DNA of 64,000 nucleotides from Bradyrhizobium viridifuturi (GCF_001238275.1 NZ_LGTB01000004.1:232267-296266); one strand, 5' to 3'; positions 26,132-36,279 are shown, counted from the first letter of the stretch. Notes: generated by a model from the sequence alone, not told the origin. Numbers and translations are program-made.

Positions 26132-28110
26132 TCGGTCTTCGGTTCCACGTAGCGCGGAAACACGCCGACCGGTGCCGGCAGCGCCGTGCCCGGCTTGATC
26201 CGCTCCGCGATCGCCGTGAAGTTGCGAGCCTCTGCTGCTATCCCGAGGCTGTCGAGCATCTTGCCGCAGGACTCGGGCATCACGGCCTGCGCCATGATCG
26301 CGATCTGGCGCACGACTTCGGCGGTGACGTAGAGCACCGTCTTCTGGCGCGCCGGATCGGTCTTGGCCAGCGCCCACGGCGCCTCGCCGGCAAAGTAGCG
26401 GTTGGCCTCGGCGACCACGGCCCACACCGTGTTGAGCCATTGATGGATCTGCTGCGTGGCCATCGCGGTCCGCGACGTCTCCAGCATGGCGTCGGCCTGC
26501 GACAGGATCGCCTTGTCGTTGTCGCTGAACTCGCCCGGCTCCGGCAGCACGCCGCCGAGCTGCTTGGCGATCATCGACAGCGAACGCTGCGCCAGATTGC
26601 CGAAATCATTGGCGAGGTCGGCATTGATGCGCGCGACGATGGCCTCGTGGTTGTAGTTACCGTCCTGGCCGAACGGCACCTCGCGCAGGAAGAAATAGCG
26701 CACCTGGTCGACGCCGTACTGATTGGCGAGATTGAACGGATCGACCACGTTGCCGACCGACTTCGACATCTTCTCGCCCCTGTTGAACAGGAAGCCGTGG
26801 GCATAGACGCGCTTCTGCAGAGGAATGCCGGCCGACATCAGGAAGGCCGGCCAGTACACCGCGTGGAAGCGGATGATGTCCTTGCCGATGATGTGCACGT
26901 CGGCCGGCCAGTAGCGCCAATGCTTGTCGCTCTGGTCGGGATAGCCGACGCCGGTGATGTAGTTGGTCAGCGCGTCGACCCAGACATACATCACGTGCTC
27001 TGGATCGTTGGGGACCTTGACGCCCCAGTCGAACGTGGTGCGCGAGATCGAGAGGTCCTTCAGCCCGCCCCGCACGAAACTCATGACCTCGTTGCGGCGG
27101 GAATCCGGGCCGATGAAATCGGGCTGGCTCTCATAGAGATGCAGGAGCTTGTCCTGGTAGGCCGAGAGCTTGAAGAAATAGCTCTTCTCCTCGACCCACT
27201 CGACCGGCGTGCCCTGCGGGCCGCGGCGGACATTGTCCTCGCCGACCGTGGTCTCATCCTCGGCGTAATAGGCCTCGTCGCGCACCGAGTACCAGCCGGC
27301 ATAGGCGTCGATATAGATGTCGCCGTTGTCCCGCATGCGGCGCCAGATTTCCTGCACCGACTTGTGGTGCGCGGGTTCGGAGGTGCGGATGAAGCGGTCG
27401 AACGAGACGTTGAGCCGCTCGTCCATCTCCTTGAAGCGCGCAGCGTTGCGGGTGGCGAGCGCGTGCGGCGTCAGGCCCTCGCCCTGCGCGGTCTGGATCA
27501 TCTTCTGGCCGTGCTCGTCGGTGCCGGTCAGGAAGAACACATCCTTGCCGTCGAGCCGCTGGAAGCGCGCCAGCGCGTCAGTCGCGATCGCCTCATAGGC
27601 GTGCCCGATATGCGGCTGGCCGTTGGGGTACGCGATCGCGGTCGTGATGTAGTAGACGTTGCCGCGGTCTGCGGCCGGCGCCGCGACGGGGGCGGATACA
27701 GGGGCTGCCGCGGCCGGCCTGGGTGGCTTCGGCGCGCGAACCGCTGCCGGTCTCGGCGCCTTCTCGGCGGTCGGAGCCTTCGGCACAGCGGGCTTCTTTG
27801 CAGCCGGTGCGACGGCCGCTGCGGCGGCCTTCTTCGGCGCGGTCTTGGTGGCCTTCGCGGCAGCTTTCTTGACCGTCTTCTTGACCGTTTTCTTGACCGT
27901 CTTCTTCGCAGCCTTCTTCACGGTCTTTTTGGCTGCCTTCCTGGCTCCCGGCTTCTTGGCCTTGCCGGCCTTCTTCGTCGCCTTGGTGACGCGCCCGCCC
28001 TTCTTGGCCGCGCGTGACTTCGCCGTGGCCTTGCTGGTCGCGCGGGCGGGCGATGCCTTCTTCGTCTTCTTGGCCTTCTTCGACGATTTCTTCTTAGCGG
28101 TCGCCACCAC
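26128..28110 (-). CDS. metG: Methionyl-tRNA synthetase with lysine-rich N-terminal extension
   Basis: 660 residues from GTG 28110 (AAGGA five bases upstream). Residues 1 to about 150 are a disordered Lys/Ala/Pro-rich region with [14 protein letters not shown] repeats, like histone H1. The class I synthetase begins at about 151 with [21 protein letters not shown] (HIGH). KMSKS is in [10 protein letters not shown] and the anticodon-binding helices follow. The core of about 510 residues is of normal size. It charges initiator and elongator tRNA-Met. The extension may bind tRNA or nucleic acid (inference). It lies in an operon between holB and tatD. Confidence 0.95.
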   Translation of the reverse strand: MVATAKKKSSKKAKKTKKASPARATSKATAKSRAAKKGGRVTKATKKAGKAKKPGARKAAKKTVKKAAKKTVKKTVKKTVKKAAAKATKTAPKKAAAAAVAPAAKKPAVPKAPTAEKAPRPAAVRAPKPPRPAAAAPVSAPVAAPAADRGNVYYITTAIAYPNGQPHIGHAYEAIATDALARFQRLDGKDVFFLTGTDEHGQKMIQTAQGEGLTPHALATRNAARFKEMDERLNVSFDRFIRTSEPAHHKSVQEIWRRMRDNGDIYIDAYAGWYSVRDEAYYAEDETTVGEDNVRRGPQGTPVEWVEEKSYFFKLSAYQDKLLHLYESQPDFIGPDSRRNEVMSFVRGGLKDLSISRTTFDWGVKVPNDPEHVMYVWVDALTNYITGVGYPDQSDKHWRYWPADVHIIGKDIIRFHAVYWPAFLMSAGIPLQKRVYAHGFLFNRGEKMSKSVGNVVDPFNLANQYGVDQVRYFFLREVPFGQDGNYNHEAIVARINADLANDFGNLAQRSLSMIAKQLGGVLPEPGEFSDNDKAILSQADAMLETSRTAMATQQIHQWLNTVWAVVAEANRYFAGEAPWALAKTDPARQKTVLYVTAEVVRQIAIMAQAVMPESCGKMLDSLGIAAEARNFTAIAERIKPGTALPAPVGVFPRYVEPKTE

Positions 28111-28196
28111 GGAATCCTTTGCAGATCGAAACGAGTTTGTCGGGAGTTTTGTCAGATGGATGTGTTGTCGGACAGATGTGTTTTGAGACTTGACGT

Positions 28197-29237
28197 CTAT
28201 CGGGTCGCGTCAGCGAGCATCGAAAACACCGAGAAAACCAGCGGCTTGCGCTCCAGATTGTAGGCTTCGGTATCGCGCGCGGCGCGGACGATCTTTTCCC
28301 ATACCTCCGCCAGCCGTGCAAGGCGCGGCAAATTGGCGTTGGCGTCGCCGGTTCGCATGCGCTCGCTCATCCAGCGATCGATGCCGTCGATGAAGGCGGC
28401 GAGCGCGACGCGGTCGCTGGTGCCGAGCGCGTCGCCCAGCGCATGCAGCTCGCGCGGATCGACGCTCGGTAGCGTTGCCAGCAACGCGGCCGTACGTTGT
28501 TGCAGCTTGAGTGCGTCGCCGCCGAGCAGCGACAGCGCCCGCCCGCCGCTGCCCTCGGATGCCGCCGCGGCCTCGAGCAACGCAGGATCGTCCGCTGCAA
28601 TGTCGGTCGCGGCTGCGGCCGCGCGCACCACGTCGTCCGTCTCCAGGGGCCGCAGCAGCAATTTGCGGCAGCGGGACAGGATCGTCGGCAGCACCCGCGA
28701 CGGCGCGTGACTGACCAGGAGGAACAGCGACTGCTGCGGCGGCTCCTCGAGGATCTTCAGCAGCGCGTTCGCGGCGTTGGGATTGAGCTCGTCGACGGTG
28801 TCGACGATGCAGACGCGCCAGCCGTCGACCGCAGCCGTCGAGCCGAAAAACGAGATGGTCTCGCGCGTCTCGTCGACGGTGATCACGGTGCGCATCACGC
28901 CGCGGTCGTTGAGGCCGCGCTCCAGCACCAGCAGCCCGCCATGGGCGCCCGCCGTGATCTGCCGCGCCACCGGATCGGAGGGATCGACCCGCAGCGTCGG
29001 CGCCGCCTGAACCTGAGACGATTTCGGATTGCGGAACGCCAGCACGAAGCGGGCCATGCGGTAGGCCAGTGTCGCCTTGCCGATCCCCTGCGCGCCGCCG
29101 ATCAGCCAGGCATGCGGAATCCGCCCGCTGCGATAGGCATCGAGCAAGGCGGCCTCAGCCTCGCGATGCCCGAACAGATCGGACGTTTCGCGCGGATGGC
29201 GGGCAGTGCTCTCCTGTTCGACCTTGCGCGCGCTCAT
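28197..29237 (-). CDS. holB: DNA polymerase III subunit delta'
   Basis: 346 residues from ATG 29237, overlapping the tmk stop (ATGA). AAA+ clamp-loader fold: [58 protein letters not shown], and [10 protein letters not shown] (sensor region). Delta' is the stator of the clamp loader that places the beta clamp on DNA. Order tmk-holB-metG is common in bacteria. The Walker A ([10 protein letters not shown]) deviates, as expected for a non-hydrolysing subunit. Confidence 0.94.
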   Translation of the reverse strand: MSARKVEQESTARHPRETSDLFGHREAEAALLDAYRSGRIPHAWLIGGAQGIGKATLAYRMARFVLAFRNPKSSQVQAAPTLRVDPSDPVARQITAGAHGGLLVLERGLNDRGVMRTVITVDETRETISFFGSTAAVDGWRVCIVDTVDELNPNAANALLKILEEPPQQSLFLLVSHAPSRVLPTILSRCRKLLLRPLETDDVVRAAAAATDIAADDPALLEAAAASEGSGGRALSLLGGDALKLQQRTAALLATLPSVDPRELHALGDALGTSDRVALAAFIDGIDRWMSERMRTGDANANLPRLARLAEVWEKIVRAARDTEAYNLERKPLVFSVFSMLADATR

Positions 29238-29920
29238 GCCGGACTGTCCGCCGTGAGCGTTGCGCGCAGATGCTCGCGCAGCGCGGCCCATATCGTGGCT
29301 GTGACCGTGTCCGGATCGGGCGTGGCGTCGATCAGGACGCAGCGCTCGGGGTCTTCGGCCGCTATCCGGCGGTACGCGTCGCGCAAATCCTGATGGAACT
29401 TGATGCCTTCGGCCTCGAAGCGGTCGGCCGTGGCGGTGCCGCGGCGCGCGGCGGCGCGTTGCAGTCCGACCTCGACCGGAACATCGAGGATGAAGGTCAG
29501 ATCGGGCTTGAGATCGCCGATGGTGACACGCTGCATCGCATTGACCAGTTCGGGCGACACCTGCCCGAGCTGGCCCTGATAGGCGCGCGTGGAATCGAAG
29601 AAGCGGTCGCACAGCACCCAGATGCCCTGGTTGAGCGCCGGCAGGATCACGGTGCGGACGTGGTCGTCGCGCGCCGCGGCAAACAGCAGCGTCTCGGCCT
29701 CCGGCCCGAGCAGCTTGCCCATTCCGGACAGCACGAGGTGACGGATGATCTCCGCGCCCGGCGAGCCGCCGGGCTCGCGGGTCACGATCGCGCGCAGCTT
29801 GGCGGTGTCGAGCCGCTCAGCGAGCTTGCGGATCTGGGTCGATTTCCCCGAGCCCTCGCCGCCTTCAAAGGTGATGAAGCGACCGCGCAAGCTCGGCCGT
29901 TGGACTGCTGCTTCCGCCAT
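29234..29920 (-). CDS. tmk: Thymidylate kinase
   Basis: 228 residues from ATG 29920. P-loop FEGGEGSGKSTQ, DR(F/Y) motif CDRFFDSTRAYQGQ and the LID region AARRGTATADRFE with arginines. It phosphorylates dTMP to dTDP. It starts 1 bp after the D,D-carboxypeptidase stop and overlaps holB, so the genes are coupled. Confidence 0.96.
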   Translation of the reverse strand: MAEAAVQRPSLRGRFITFEGGEGSGKSTQIRKLAERLDTAKLRAIVTREPGGSPGAEIIRHLVLSGMGKLLGPEAETLLFAAARDDHVRTVILPALNQGIWVLCDRFFDSTRAYQGQLGQVSPELVNAMQRVTIGDLKPDLTFILDVPVEVGLQRAAARRGTATADRFEAEGIKFHQDLRDAYRRIAAEDPERCVLIDATPDPDTVTATIWAALREHLRATLTADSPA

Positions 29921-29921
29921 G

Positions 29922-31180
29922 TCAGAGCTTCTCGACTCCTGCGCGGAACATGCCGATGACGAGCTCCTGGGCACCGTCGAGCGCGCGGCGCATCGTCGAT
30001 CCCGTGCCGACGGCATCCGCCGCGTAGACAGGCGTCTCCATCGCGACGTTGGCTCCGCGCCAGACCCGGACCACGCCGATCTGCTGGCCGGCGGTGATCG
30101 GCGCCTTGACCGGGCCGTTATAGACGACGCGCGCGAGCAGCTTGTCATTGCCGTTCTTCGACACCATCACCTTGATCGGATCGGGGCTGACCAGCTTGAC
30201 CGAACGGCTCTCGCCGCCGAACACCCGGGCGTAGCGACCGGCTGGTTCGCCGCGATCAGCACCCGGGTCTCGAAGCTGCGGAAGCCCCATTCCAGCATCT
30301 TCTTGGCCTCGGTCGCGCGATCCTCCGAATCCTCGAGCCCATTGACCACGACGATCAGCCGCGTGTCGTTCTGGACGGCGGAACCAACCATGCCGTAGCC
30401 GCCCTCCTTGGTGTAGCCGGTCTTCAACCCGTCGGCGCCGGGCAAGGCGTTGAGCAGTGGATTGCGGTTCTGCTGGCGGATCTTGTTCCAGGTGAACTCC
30501 TTCTCGCCGAACAGCTTGTACCTGTCCGGGTAGGCCAGGATGATGTGGCGCGCCAGCACCGCGAGTTCCCGCACCGTCATCTTGTTGTTCGGGTCCGGCA
30601 GCCCGTTGGAATTGCCGAAGGTCGACTTGGTCATGCCGAGCTCGCGGGCGCGCTTGGTCATGAAGTCGGTCGCGAACGTATGCTCGTTGCCGGCAATTCC
30701 TTCGGCAAGCGCGATGCAGGCGTCGTTGCCGCTCGGGATGATCGCACCGTGCAGGAGATCGTCGACCGAAACCTTGCTGTTGATCGCCGCGAACATCGTC
30801 GAGGTTCCGGACGGCGCCCCGCCGCGCCGCCAGGCGTTTTCACTGATCCGGTACTCGTCGGTCAGCTTGATGTCGCCCTTCTTGATGGCGTCGAACACCA
30901 CCTCGGCGGTCATCAGCTTCATCATGCTGGAAGGCGCGCGCAGCTCGTCGGCGTTCTTCTCGAACAGGACGCTGCCCGAGGAGGCCTCGACCAGGATCGC
31001 GGTCGGCGCGTCGCCGTCGAACCCGCCCTCTTCCTTCTTTGCGCCCTGGACACTGTTGTTGGCGGCATAGACCACCCCGCCGCAGCCGATCGCCGCCACG
31101 ACCGCGGCCGCGATCAGGCCACGCCAGCAACGCCCGGCGCGAGCTAGCAACGTGCGGGGAATTGCGGTTGGGGCTGCCAT
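29922..31180 (-). pseudogene. D-alanyl-D-alanine carboxypeptidase, frame broken by one missing base
   Basis: From ATG 31180: a signal/membrane segment (LIAAAVVAAIGCGGVVYAA), then penicillin-binding motifs SSMMKL (Ser nucleophile), SGNDAC (SxN) and KTGYTKEGGYG (KTG). The frame is lost near 30235 after ANQPV. The other frame resumes GYARVFGGESRSVKL, the C-terminal beta domain with an amphipathic end, to 29922. One G restores about 419 residues. It trims peptidoglycan pentapeptides in the periplasm (PBP5/6 family). First gene of the leftward dac-tmk-holB-metG-tatD operon. Probable base-call error; as sequenced the catalytic domain is intact but the C-terminal domain is scrambled. Confidence 0.9.
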
Positions 31181-31355
31181 CGGCGATGTCCTGAAAGACT
31201 GCGTTCTAACAGCTGGAAGTATCGCAAACAACTGAGGTTTCGCCGCTTGTACACGGCCGGCTGGATTGCCGCCCGCGCTGAACGCCCATATCCTTGTCAG
31301 TAATCTCTGGAACCAGCTAACGACAACAGAACCGGCAAACAAGGCGGAAACGCGA

Positions 31356-32291
31356 ATGTCATCCTCCCGCATCATTTCCGCCAACGGCATCGACATGTTC
31401 GTGCGCGAGGCCGGGCAAGGCCCGCTGGTCGTGCTCTGCCATGGCTGGCCGGAACTGTCCTACTCGTGGCGGCACCAGATCGCAGCGCTGGCCGCGGCAG
31501 GCTTCCGGGTCGCAGCACCGGACATGCGCGGCTTTGGCCGAACCGCCGCGCCGGCCGATGTCGGTGCCTACACGATCTTCGATACCGTGGGCGACATGGT
31601 CGCGCTGGTGGCTGCGCTCGGCGAGAAGACAGCAATGATCGTGGGTCACGATTGGGGAGCGCCCGTGGCCTGGCACGCGGCCCTGTTCCGTCCCGACGTC
31701 TTCACCAAGGTCGCCGGCCTCAGCGTGCCGCCACCGTTTCGCGGCCGCGGACGTCCGCTGGAAACCCTGCGCGAGAGCGGCATCACCAATTTCTATTGGC
31801 AGTACTTCCAGCCTCCCGGCGTCGCGGAGGCCGAATTCGAGCGCGACATCGCGCACACCATGCGGCTGGTGCTCGGACGCGGCGTCTCCGATCCGAGTTC
31901 GATGTTCGTCGACGAGGCCAAGGGCTTCCTCGGCAAGCTGCCGGCCGGAATGCCGCTGCCGGCCTGGATCACCGAGGCCGACATCGCCGAATTCGCCGAG
32001 AGCTACCGGCAGTCCGGCTTCCGCGGCGGCCTGAACTGGTATCGCAATATCGACCGCAACTGGGAGCTGACCGCGCCCTGGCAGGACGCCCAGATCCATC
32101 AGCCGTCGCTGTTCATCGCCGGCTCGAACGATTCGGTGATCACCGGGCTGATCGGCGCCAAGCGGGTCGCAGACATGGAGCGCGTGCTGCCGAACCTCAA
32201 GCAGAAGCTGATCATCGAGGGCGCCGGCCACTGGATCCAGCAGGAACGCCCCGACGAGGTCAATGCAGCGCTGATCGCGTTTCTGAAATGA
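31356..32291 (+). CDS. Alpha/beta hydrolase, epoxide-hydrolase-like
   Basis: 311 residues from ATG 31356. Oxyanion motif HGWPELSYSWRHQ, nucleophile elbow GHDWGAPVAW (Asp), acid in AGSNDSVI and catalytic His in GAGHWIQQE. The cap has Tyr candidates for ring opening (FYWQYFQPPG, NWYRNID). This matches soluble epoxide hydrolases that hydrolyse an epoxide via an ester intermediate. It interrupts the rlpA/dac neighbourhood on the opposite strand, and a hairpin follows its stop. Confidence 0.88.
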   Translation: MSSSRIISANGIDMFVREAGQGPLVVLCHGWPELSYSWRHQIAALAAAGFRVAAPDMRGFGRTAAPADVGAYTIFDTVGDMVALVAALGEKTAMIVGHDWGAPVAWHAALFRPDVFTKVAGLSVPPPFRGRGRPLETLRESGITNFYWQYFQPPGVAEAEFERDIAHTMRLVLGRGVSDPSSMFVDEAKGFLGKLPAGMPLPAWITEADIAEFAESYRQSGFRGGLNWYRNIDRNWELTAPWQDAQIHQPSLFIAGSNDSVITGLIGAKRVADMERVLPNLKQKLIIEGAGHWIQQERPDEVNAALIAFLK

Positions 32292-32310
32292 TCAGGCCAA
32301 GGGCCTGATT
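32292..32310. terminator. Hairpin between convergent hydrolase and rlpA genes
   Basis: ATCAGGCC - AAG - GGCCTGAT, a perfect 8-bp stem directly after the hydrolase stop and before the rlpA end. No long T-run follows on either strand, so termination is plausible but not certain. Confidence 0.5.
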
Positions 32311-32324
32311 CGCAACGATTTGAC

Positions 32325-33233
32325 TCAGTAGAGCCCGCGTCCGCTCAGCACTTCAGCCGGTCCACGTGCGTCGATCGGCACGTAGGCGGCTGCCGGGCTC
32401 GGGGCAGCGGCATAGCGCGGGTCGCTCTCGTAGGAGACTTCGCGCGGATTGTTCAAGGTGCGGTTCCGTGACCGGCTTGAGGCCGACATTTCGGAGGTCG
32501 CGCTGACCGAAGCATAATCGGCCTGGGTGTTGCCGAGGCTGTAGGGCCGGCCCTCCGGCAACGGAACTTCGCCGCGGACACGACCGGACGAGGACGACAT
32601 CTCGGGCACGAATGGCCGTGCCGAGGCGACTCGGACCATCGATGGTGACGGTGCCGGCGTGCCGGTCCGCAAGGTCGCCATCAGCTGGCGGTCGTCGGAG
32701 CCCTCGAGCGGCGCCCGGCCGACATATTCGACGCGGACGCGAGCTACACCATTACCTTTGAAATCAAGCAGTTCGGCGGCCTTGTTCGAGACGTCTATGA
32801 GGCGGTTGCCGTGATACGGGCCGCGGTCGTTGACGCGGACGATGAGCGACCGGCCGTTGCTCAGATTGGTGACCCGCGCGTAGCTCGGCATCGGCAGGGT
32901 TGGATGGGCGGCCGTCAGCGAGCCCATGTCGAACACCTCGCCATTGGCAGTCAGGCGGCCATGGAAATCATCGCCGTACCAGGACGCCATGCCCTCGGCA
33001 CGGTAGTTCTCGTTCTCCTCCGGCACATAGGTGCGGCCGGCGACGACATAGGGCTTGCCGATGCGATAGGTCCCGCCGCCCTTCGGTACCGGGTCGCCCA
33101 ACGCGACGACACGCGGGCTCGACGACACGCCGTATTTCGGATCGACCCGGCTGGCGAACTTGCTGGAGGAGGCGCAATTGGCGAGGACGAGGCACGTCGC
33201 CACCGCAACGGCACCACGCGCCGTCCGGATCAT
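32325..33233 (-). CDS. rlpA: Septal ring lytic transglycosylase RlpA family lipoprotein
   Basis: 302 residues from ATG 33233. Lipoprotein signal with lipobox LANC near residue 18. The DPBB (double-psi beta-barrel) domain holds GMASWYGDDFHGRLTANGE, RVTNLSNGRSLIVRVNDRGP and RLIDVSNKAAELL, including the catalytic Asp/His region. The C-terminal part is long and Ser/Arg/Pro-rich and lacks an SPOR domain. RlpA cleaves peptidoglycan without stem peptides at the septum. In relatives it neighbours the dac-tmk operon; here an epoxide hydrolase lies between. Confidence 0.92.
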   Translation of the reverse strand: MIRTARGAVAVATCLVLANCASSSKFASRVDPKYGVSSSPRVVALGDPVPKGGGTYRIGKPYVVAGRTYVPEENENYRAEGMASWYGDDFHGRLTANGEVFDMGSLTAAHPTLPMPSYARVTNLSNGRSLIVRVNDRGPYHGNRLIDVSNKAAELLDFKGNGVARVRVEYVGRAPLEGSDDRQLMATLRTGTPAPSPSMVRVASARPFVPEMSSSSGRVRGEVPLPEGRPYSLGNTQADYASVSATSEMSASSRSRNRTLNNPREVSYESDPRYAAAPSPAAAYVPIDARGPAEVLSGRGLY

Positions 33234-33607
33234 CGAATCTGGCCGTCTAGTCCCCATCTGCCCCAAGTACCATTCTGCCGGACCCGCGCCCATTTCGTGG
33301 CATCGGGATCATTTTCTTCAAGGTGCGGCCCACCTCCGCACCAGAGCTTGACGATATCGCAACCGGAACACGGCGGAAATGGGGAGAGCCTTAACCCTAT
33401 GGCACTTTGGTAAACCGCCTGTTGCGCTTCCTCAGTTGTTCTACGGAGCTCGGCCAGCCAAAACGCCCTCGCCTGTCCCGCTATCAGACACACTGTTGCA
33501 GCAAATCATCAGTGGGTCGGCATCTTGAATCCCAACAATTGAATCTTTTTGACTGTGCAAGGCTGCAATCGTTTTCTCTCCCGCGTGGGGCGCAAAGGAA
33601 GTTTGCG
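33234..33607. other. Intergenic region upstream of rlpA
   Basis: 374 bp. It probably contains the leftward rlpA promoter and, near its right end, the ribosome site of the small gene at 33608. No coding frame or repeat is recognised. Confidence 0.5.
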
Positions 33608-33697
33608 ATGATCGAGACGGTTACAGCGGTGATGGGCCTGGTGAGTGCGGCGATCTTCTTGGCGCACGCCGTGGAAGGCTATCGGTACCGGGCCTGA
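33608..33697 (+). CDS. 29-residue membrane microprotein
   Basis: ATG 33608 preceded by GGAAG at 33598-33602. One hydrophobic helix (AVMGLVSAAIFLAHAV) with a basic end (EGYRYRA). Clean start, helix and stop suggest translation. Function not known. The gene is monocistronic or pairs with the next small gene 101 bp on. Confidence 0.6.
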   Translation: MIETVTAVMGLVSAAIFLAHAVEGYRYRA

Positions 33698-33798
33698 CAG
33701 TCCGTTGAAGGCGGAAAGACGCGTCACCTCTTTCCAGGAGAGAATGTTCGGAAAGCTTTAATCAATTCGGATGAGCATCGGTTGAAGGCAGGTGTATC

Positions 33799-33897
33799 AT
33801 GCGTAATCACGATTTGGTCTCCGACGGATTTCTAACCCTGACCGCAGCGAGCCTCGTGCTGCTGTGCTCCAGCCTGCTGGCGTTCGCTTTCGGCTGA
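33799..33897 (+). CDS. 32-residue membrane microprotein
   Basis: ATG 33799 with AGGCAGG about 6 bp upstream. It begins MRNHDLVSDGFLT and continues into one hydrophobic helix (AASLVLLCSSLLAFAFG) to the end. Function unknown; less certain than the 33608 gene. Confidence 0.5.
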   Translation: MRNHDLVSDGFLTLTAASLVLLCSSLLAFAFG

Positions 33898-34124
33898 GCG
33901 TGTGATGCCCTGGGGCGCCATCTGCGCCCGGGCGACGAGCCTCGACGACCCCTCACCTCATCCCTAGCCGATCTGACGTCGGCGTCAGCGCCAAGTCCTG
34001 ATGATACCTGGCCAGGTGTGCGCCTGGCGACCTGATCCGCGTGGGGTGCCACGCCGTCTTCTCGCAGCCCCAGTCCTGACGCACCCTCCACAGTCCCAGC
34101 ATTCCCAGCAATCAGGATCGGCGA

Positions 34125-34559
34125 ATGACCGGCGCGGTAAGAGAGGGAACGTCTGCACTGCTCGTCAGCACGGACGGCCAGTTGCTCCTGCAATTGCGTG
34201 ACGACCTTCCGCACGTTTCCGATCCCGGCAAGATCAGCCTCTTTGGTGGGCGGCGGGAGGGCACCGAGACCTTCCTGGAATGCGTCGTTCGCGAAATCCA
34301 CGAGGAGATCGGCCATTACGTGCCGCCCGAGCGTTTTGAGCTGATCGGGAGTTATTCCGGACCAGATCCCTCGACACCGGGCGGCACCCTCCGCGGCGAG
34401 GTGTTCCTCGCACGCGATGTGCCGATCGACCAGCTGAGGGTCACCGAAGGCCGCCTCGAGATCGTCGCGGTCGAAGACCTCGAACGTCTCAGCGGCAGAC
34501 TGGCGCGCCCGGCGGAGTATGCGCTGGCGATCTTCCTGAAGCGCAGGCCGATCAACTGA
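34125..34559 (+). CDS. Nudix hydrolase
   Basis: 144 residues. A complete Nudix box: GRREGTE, TFLECVV, REIHEEIG, matching Gx5Ex7REUxEExGU. It hydrolyses a nucleoside diphosphate linked to another moiety; the substrate cannot be told from the sequence. The last 8 bp overlap the convergent phosphatase gene. Confidence 0.9.
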   Translation: MTGAVREGTSALLVSTDGQLLLQLRDDLPHVSDPGKISLFGGRREGTETFLECVVREIHEEIGHYVPPERFELIGSYSGPDPSTPGGTLRGEVFLARDVPIDQLRVTEGRLEIVAVEDLERLSGRLARPAEYALAIFLKRRPIN

Positions 34560-34983
34560 GCGAAGAAACCAGCGCTCGGACGTGAGCGTCGAGCATCGCG
34601 AGCGCGACTGAAGGATGCGCCACATCGATATCGTCGACGTGCCAATACGTCACCCTGCCCGCCACTTCGGGGAACCGCCGCTCGATCAGCGGGCGGTGCT
34701 CTGCCTCCTTGAGTGCGATCACGAGGTCGACGTCGTCGAAGTCGGCCAATGAACATGGCCGCGGGTGGCGCGTTGCGCCCTCCGGAACGATCCCGCCTGC
34801 GCGGAGACGATCATCGGCGAAAACGGACATCGGTCCGACATTGTCCGGCGAGCCTCGCTCGGCCGCGCCCCTGGAGAATGCGCGCCACGCCAGTTGTCCC
34901 GCCCTCGCGAGATGATTGAATAGCTCCTCCGCGTATCGGCTTCGGTAGTAGTTGCCGGTGCACAGGAACAGGACGCGCTTCAT
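34552..34983 (-). CDS. Low-molecular-weight tyrosine phosphatase family protein
   Basis: 143 residues from ATG 34983 (an ATG six codons upstream is also possible). The P-loop is FLCTGNYYRSR (Cx5R) near the N-terminus. The usual DPW/Y acid loop is replaced by YWHVDDIDVAHPS, where an Asp could still serve. Function may be protein-tyrosine phosphatase or arsenate reductase; uncertain. It ends tail to tail with the Nudix gene. Confidence 0.8.
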   Translation of the reverse strand: MKRVLFLCTGNYYRSRYAEELFNHLARAGQLAWRAFSRGAAERGSPDNVGPMSVFADDRLRAGGIVPEGATRHPRPCSLADFDDVDLVIALKEAEHRPLIERRFPEVAGRVTYWHVDDIDVAHPSVALAMLDAHVRALVSSLS

Positions 34984-35084
34984 GGCCGTCATGATGGTCA
35001 AAGGCGGTCCTCGCGGTCAACACCGTCGCGCGCTGGGCACCGAGAGAACTTCGGGTAAACTCGACGTCGCTCGGCGGCGGCCGA

Positions 35085-35948
35085 TCAGTATTTCGCGAGC
35101 GGCGGGCCGCTGAATCTGTAATTCACCCCGACCCGCACGATATTGTCGGTGAACCTGGTCCCAAACGACGCGTTGACGAAATTGGTCGTCACAGTCGTGA
35201 AGCCGGAGTTTGGTGGCGGCAAGGAGTTGGTGACCGTGGTGGTCGCCGACACCGGCGCGCCGGCGAACCTGCCGAGATCCATGTAAAGATATTCAGCCTT
35301 GATCGACCAGTGGCTGTCGAGCGCAACCTCGCCTCCCGCCCCGACCGTCCACCCGGTGTGGGTGGCACCCCAACTGGATGGGAGCGAGGGTGCATTTGCG
35401 TCGAAATGGCCATAGGCCAAGCCGCCGGTTGCATAGAGCAGCAGCTGCGGAGCAGCCAGAATGCCAGCACGGCCGCGGAAGGTGCCGAACCAGTCCAGCC
35501 TGTAGTTGGCATTGATCAGCAGTGGTCCGGTTGCGCATCCCGTCGCCGAGCATAAAGCTCCGTCGGCGCGCTGGTCCGAGCCTTGGATGTCGGCCTCAAG
35601 ACCAAGCAGCCAGTTCTGCCATTGCCAATTGTAGCCTACCTGTCCGCCCCCGATCATGCCGCTCGGGTTGGAGCTGCCCACGATGGGCTGGGGAGCAATT
35701 CCCCTGACCGAGGGCGGTTCGACGGGAACGCCGCCGGGAAAGAACACTTCAAACAAGGATAGTCCGGAAAGGGTTCCATCGTCGCGCTCATGGCCCCAGC
35801 CGTATCCGACGTTGCCGCCGATATAGAGGCCGGTCCAGTTGTAAGCAACGGGAGCGATCGTGGGTGTCTTGATCGACAAATCGGCGGCCAACGCGCCTTG
35901 CGTCAGCAACGAGCCGGCTACCGCTGTTACGACGACAATCCGTATCAT
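35085..35948 (-). CDS. Outer membrane beta-barrel protein, Omp25/31-type
   Basis: 287 residues from ATG 35948. Signal peptide ending near ALAAD. Typical rhizobial start of the mature chain, YNWTGLYIGGNVGYGWG. Alternating barrel strands (GGQVGYNWQWQNWLLGLEADIQ, FRGRAGI, LYATGGLAYG, WSIKAEYLYMDLG) and the C-terminal strand RVGVNYRFSGP. Predicted eight-stranded barrel of the Omp25/31 family. A longer frame to 36020 would lack a proper signal. Confidence 0.9.
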   Translation of the reverse strand: MIRIVVVTAVAGSLLTQGALAADLSIKTPTIAPVAYNWTGLYIGGNVGYGWGHERDDGTLSGLSLFEVFFPGGVPVEPPSVRGIAPQPIVGSSNPSGMIGGGQVGYNWQWQNWLLGLEADIQGSDQRADGALCSATGCATGPLLINANYRLDWFGTFRGRAGILAAPQLLLYATGGLAYGHFDANAPSLPSSWGATHTGWTVGAGGEVALDSHWSIKAEYLYMDLGRFAGAPVSATTTVTNSLPPPNSGFTTVTTNFVNASFGTRFTDNIVRVGVNYRFSGPPLAKY

Positions 35949-36188
35949 CAGCTGGCGCCCCGAGAATAAGCAATCCCGAAAGCGATACTGATAGCGCTTT
36001 TTGCAAGCGTAGTCCGTCACAGAAACGTCACACCTTTATAGAGCTCGCCGCCGAGCCTTCGCGATCTCGGCGGAGCGCAGCAGTCAACGGCACCTGCCGG
36101 ATGTCTCAAGCGCTTTGGGACCGGTTTGGGACCAACTTCGCGTTGCGTTCAGAGTCCCCGTACTGTAAGCGACTGAAATTCTTGATCC

Positions 36189-36278
36189 GGAAGGGTGGCC
36201 GAGTGGTTTAAGGCACCGGTCTTGAAAACCGGCGTGCCCGCAAGGGTACCGTGGGTTCGAATCCCACCCCTTCCGCCA
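36189..36278 (+). tRNA. tRNA-Ser(TGA)
   Basis: 90 nt. The acceptor stem GGAAGGG pairs with CCCTTCC. The anticodon loop is CTTGAAA with anticodon TGA. A long variable arm (CGTGCCCGCAAGGGTACCG) and the T-arm GTGGGTTCGAATCCCAC mark a class II serine tRNA. CCA is encoded. Its 3' end recurs at 54048-54059 (see att entries). Confidence 0.96.
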
Positions 36279-36279
36279 T
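36268..36279 (+). repeat. Candidate attL at the tRNA-Ser 3' end
   Basis: CCCTTCCGCCAT at the end of the tRNA gene, repeated in the same orientation at 54048-54059. Integrases of genomic islands often use the 3' end of tRNA-Ser genes. Confidence 0.45.

Noticed and set aside
25322..26440. TatD with a 100-residue N-terminal extension
   Set aside because: The extra part is an out-of-frame reading of metG; ATG 26131 overlaps the metG stop in the usual ATGA way.
26440..28017. 525-codon plus-strand frame opposite metG
   Set aside because: Mirror of a high-GC gene; the minus strand encodes full MetRS with HIGH and KMSKS motifs.
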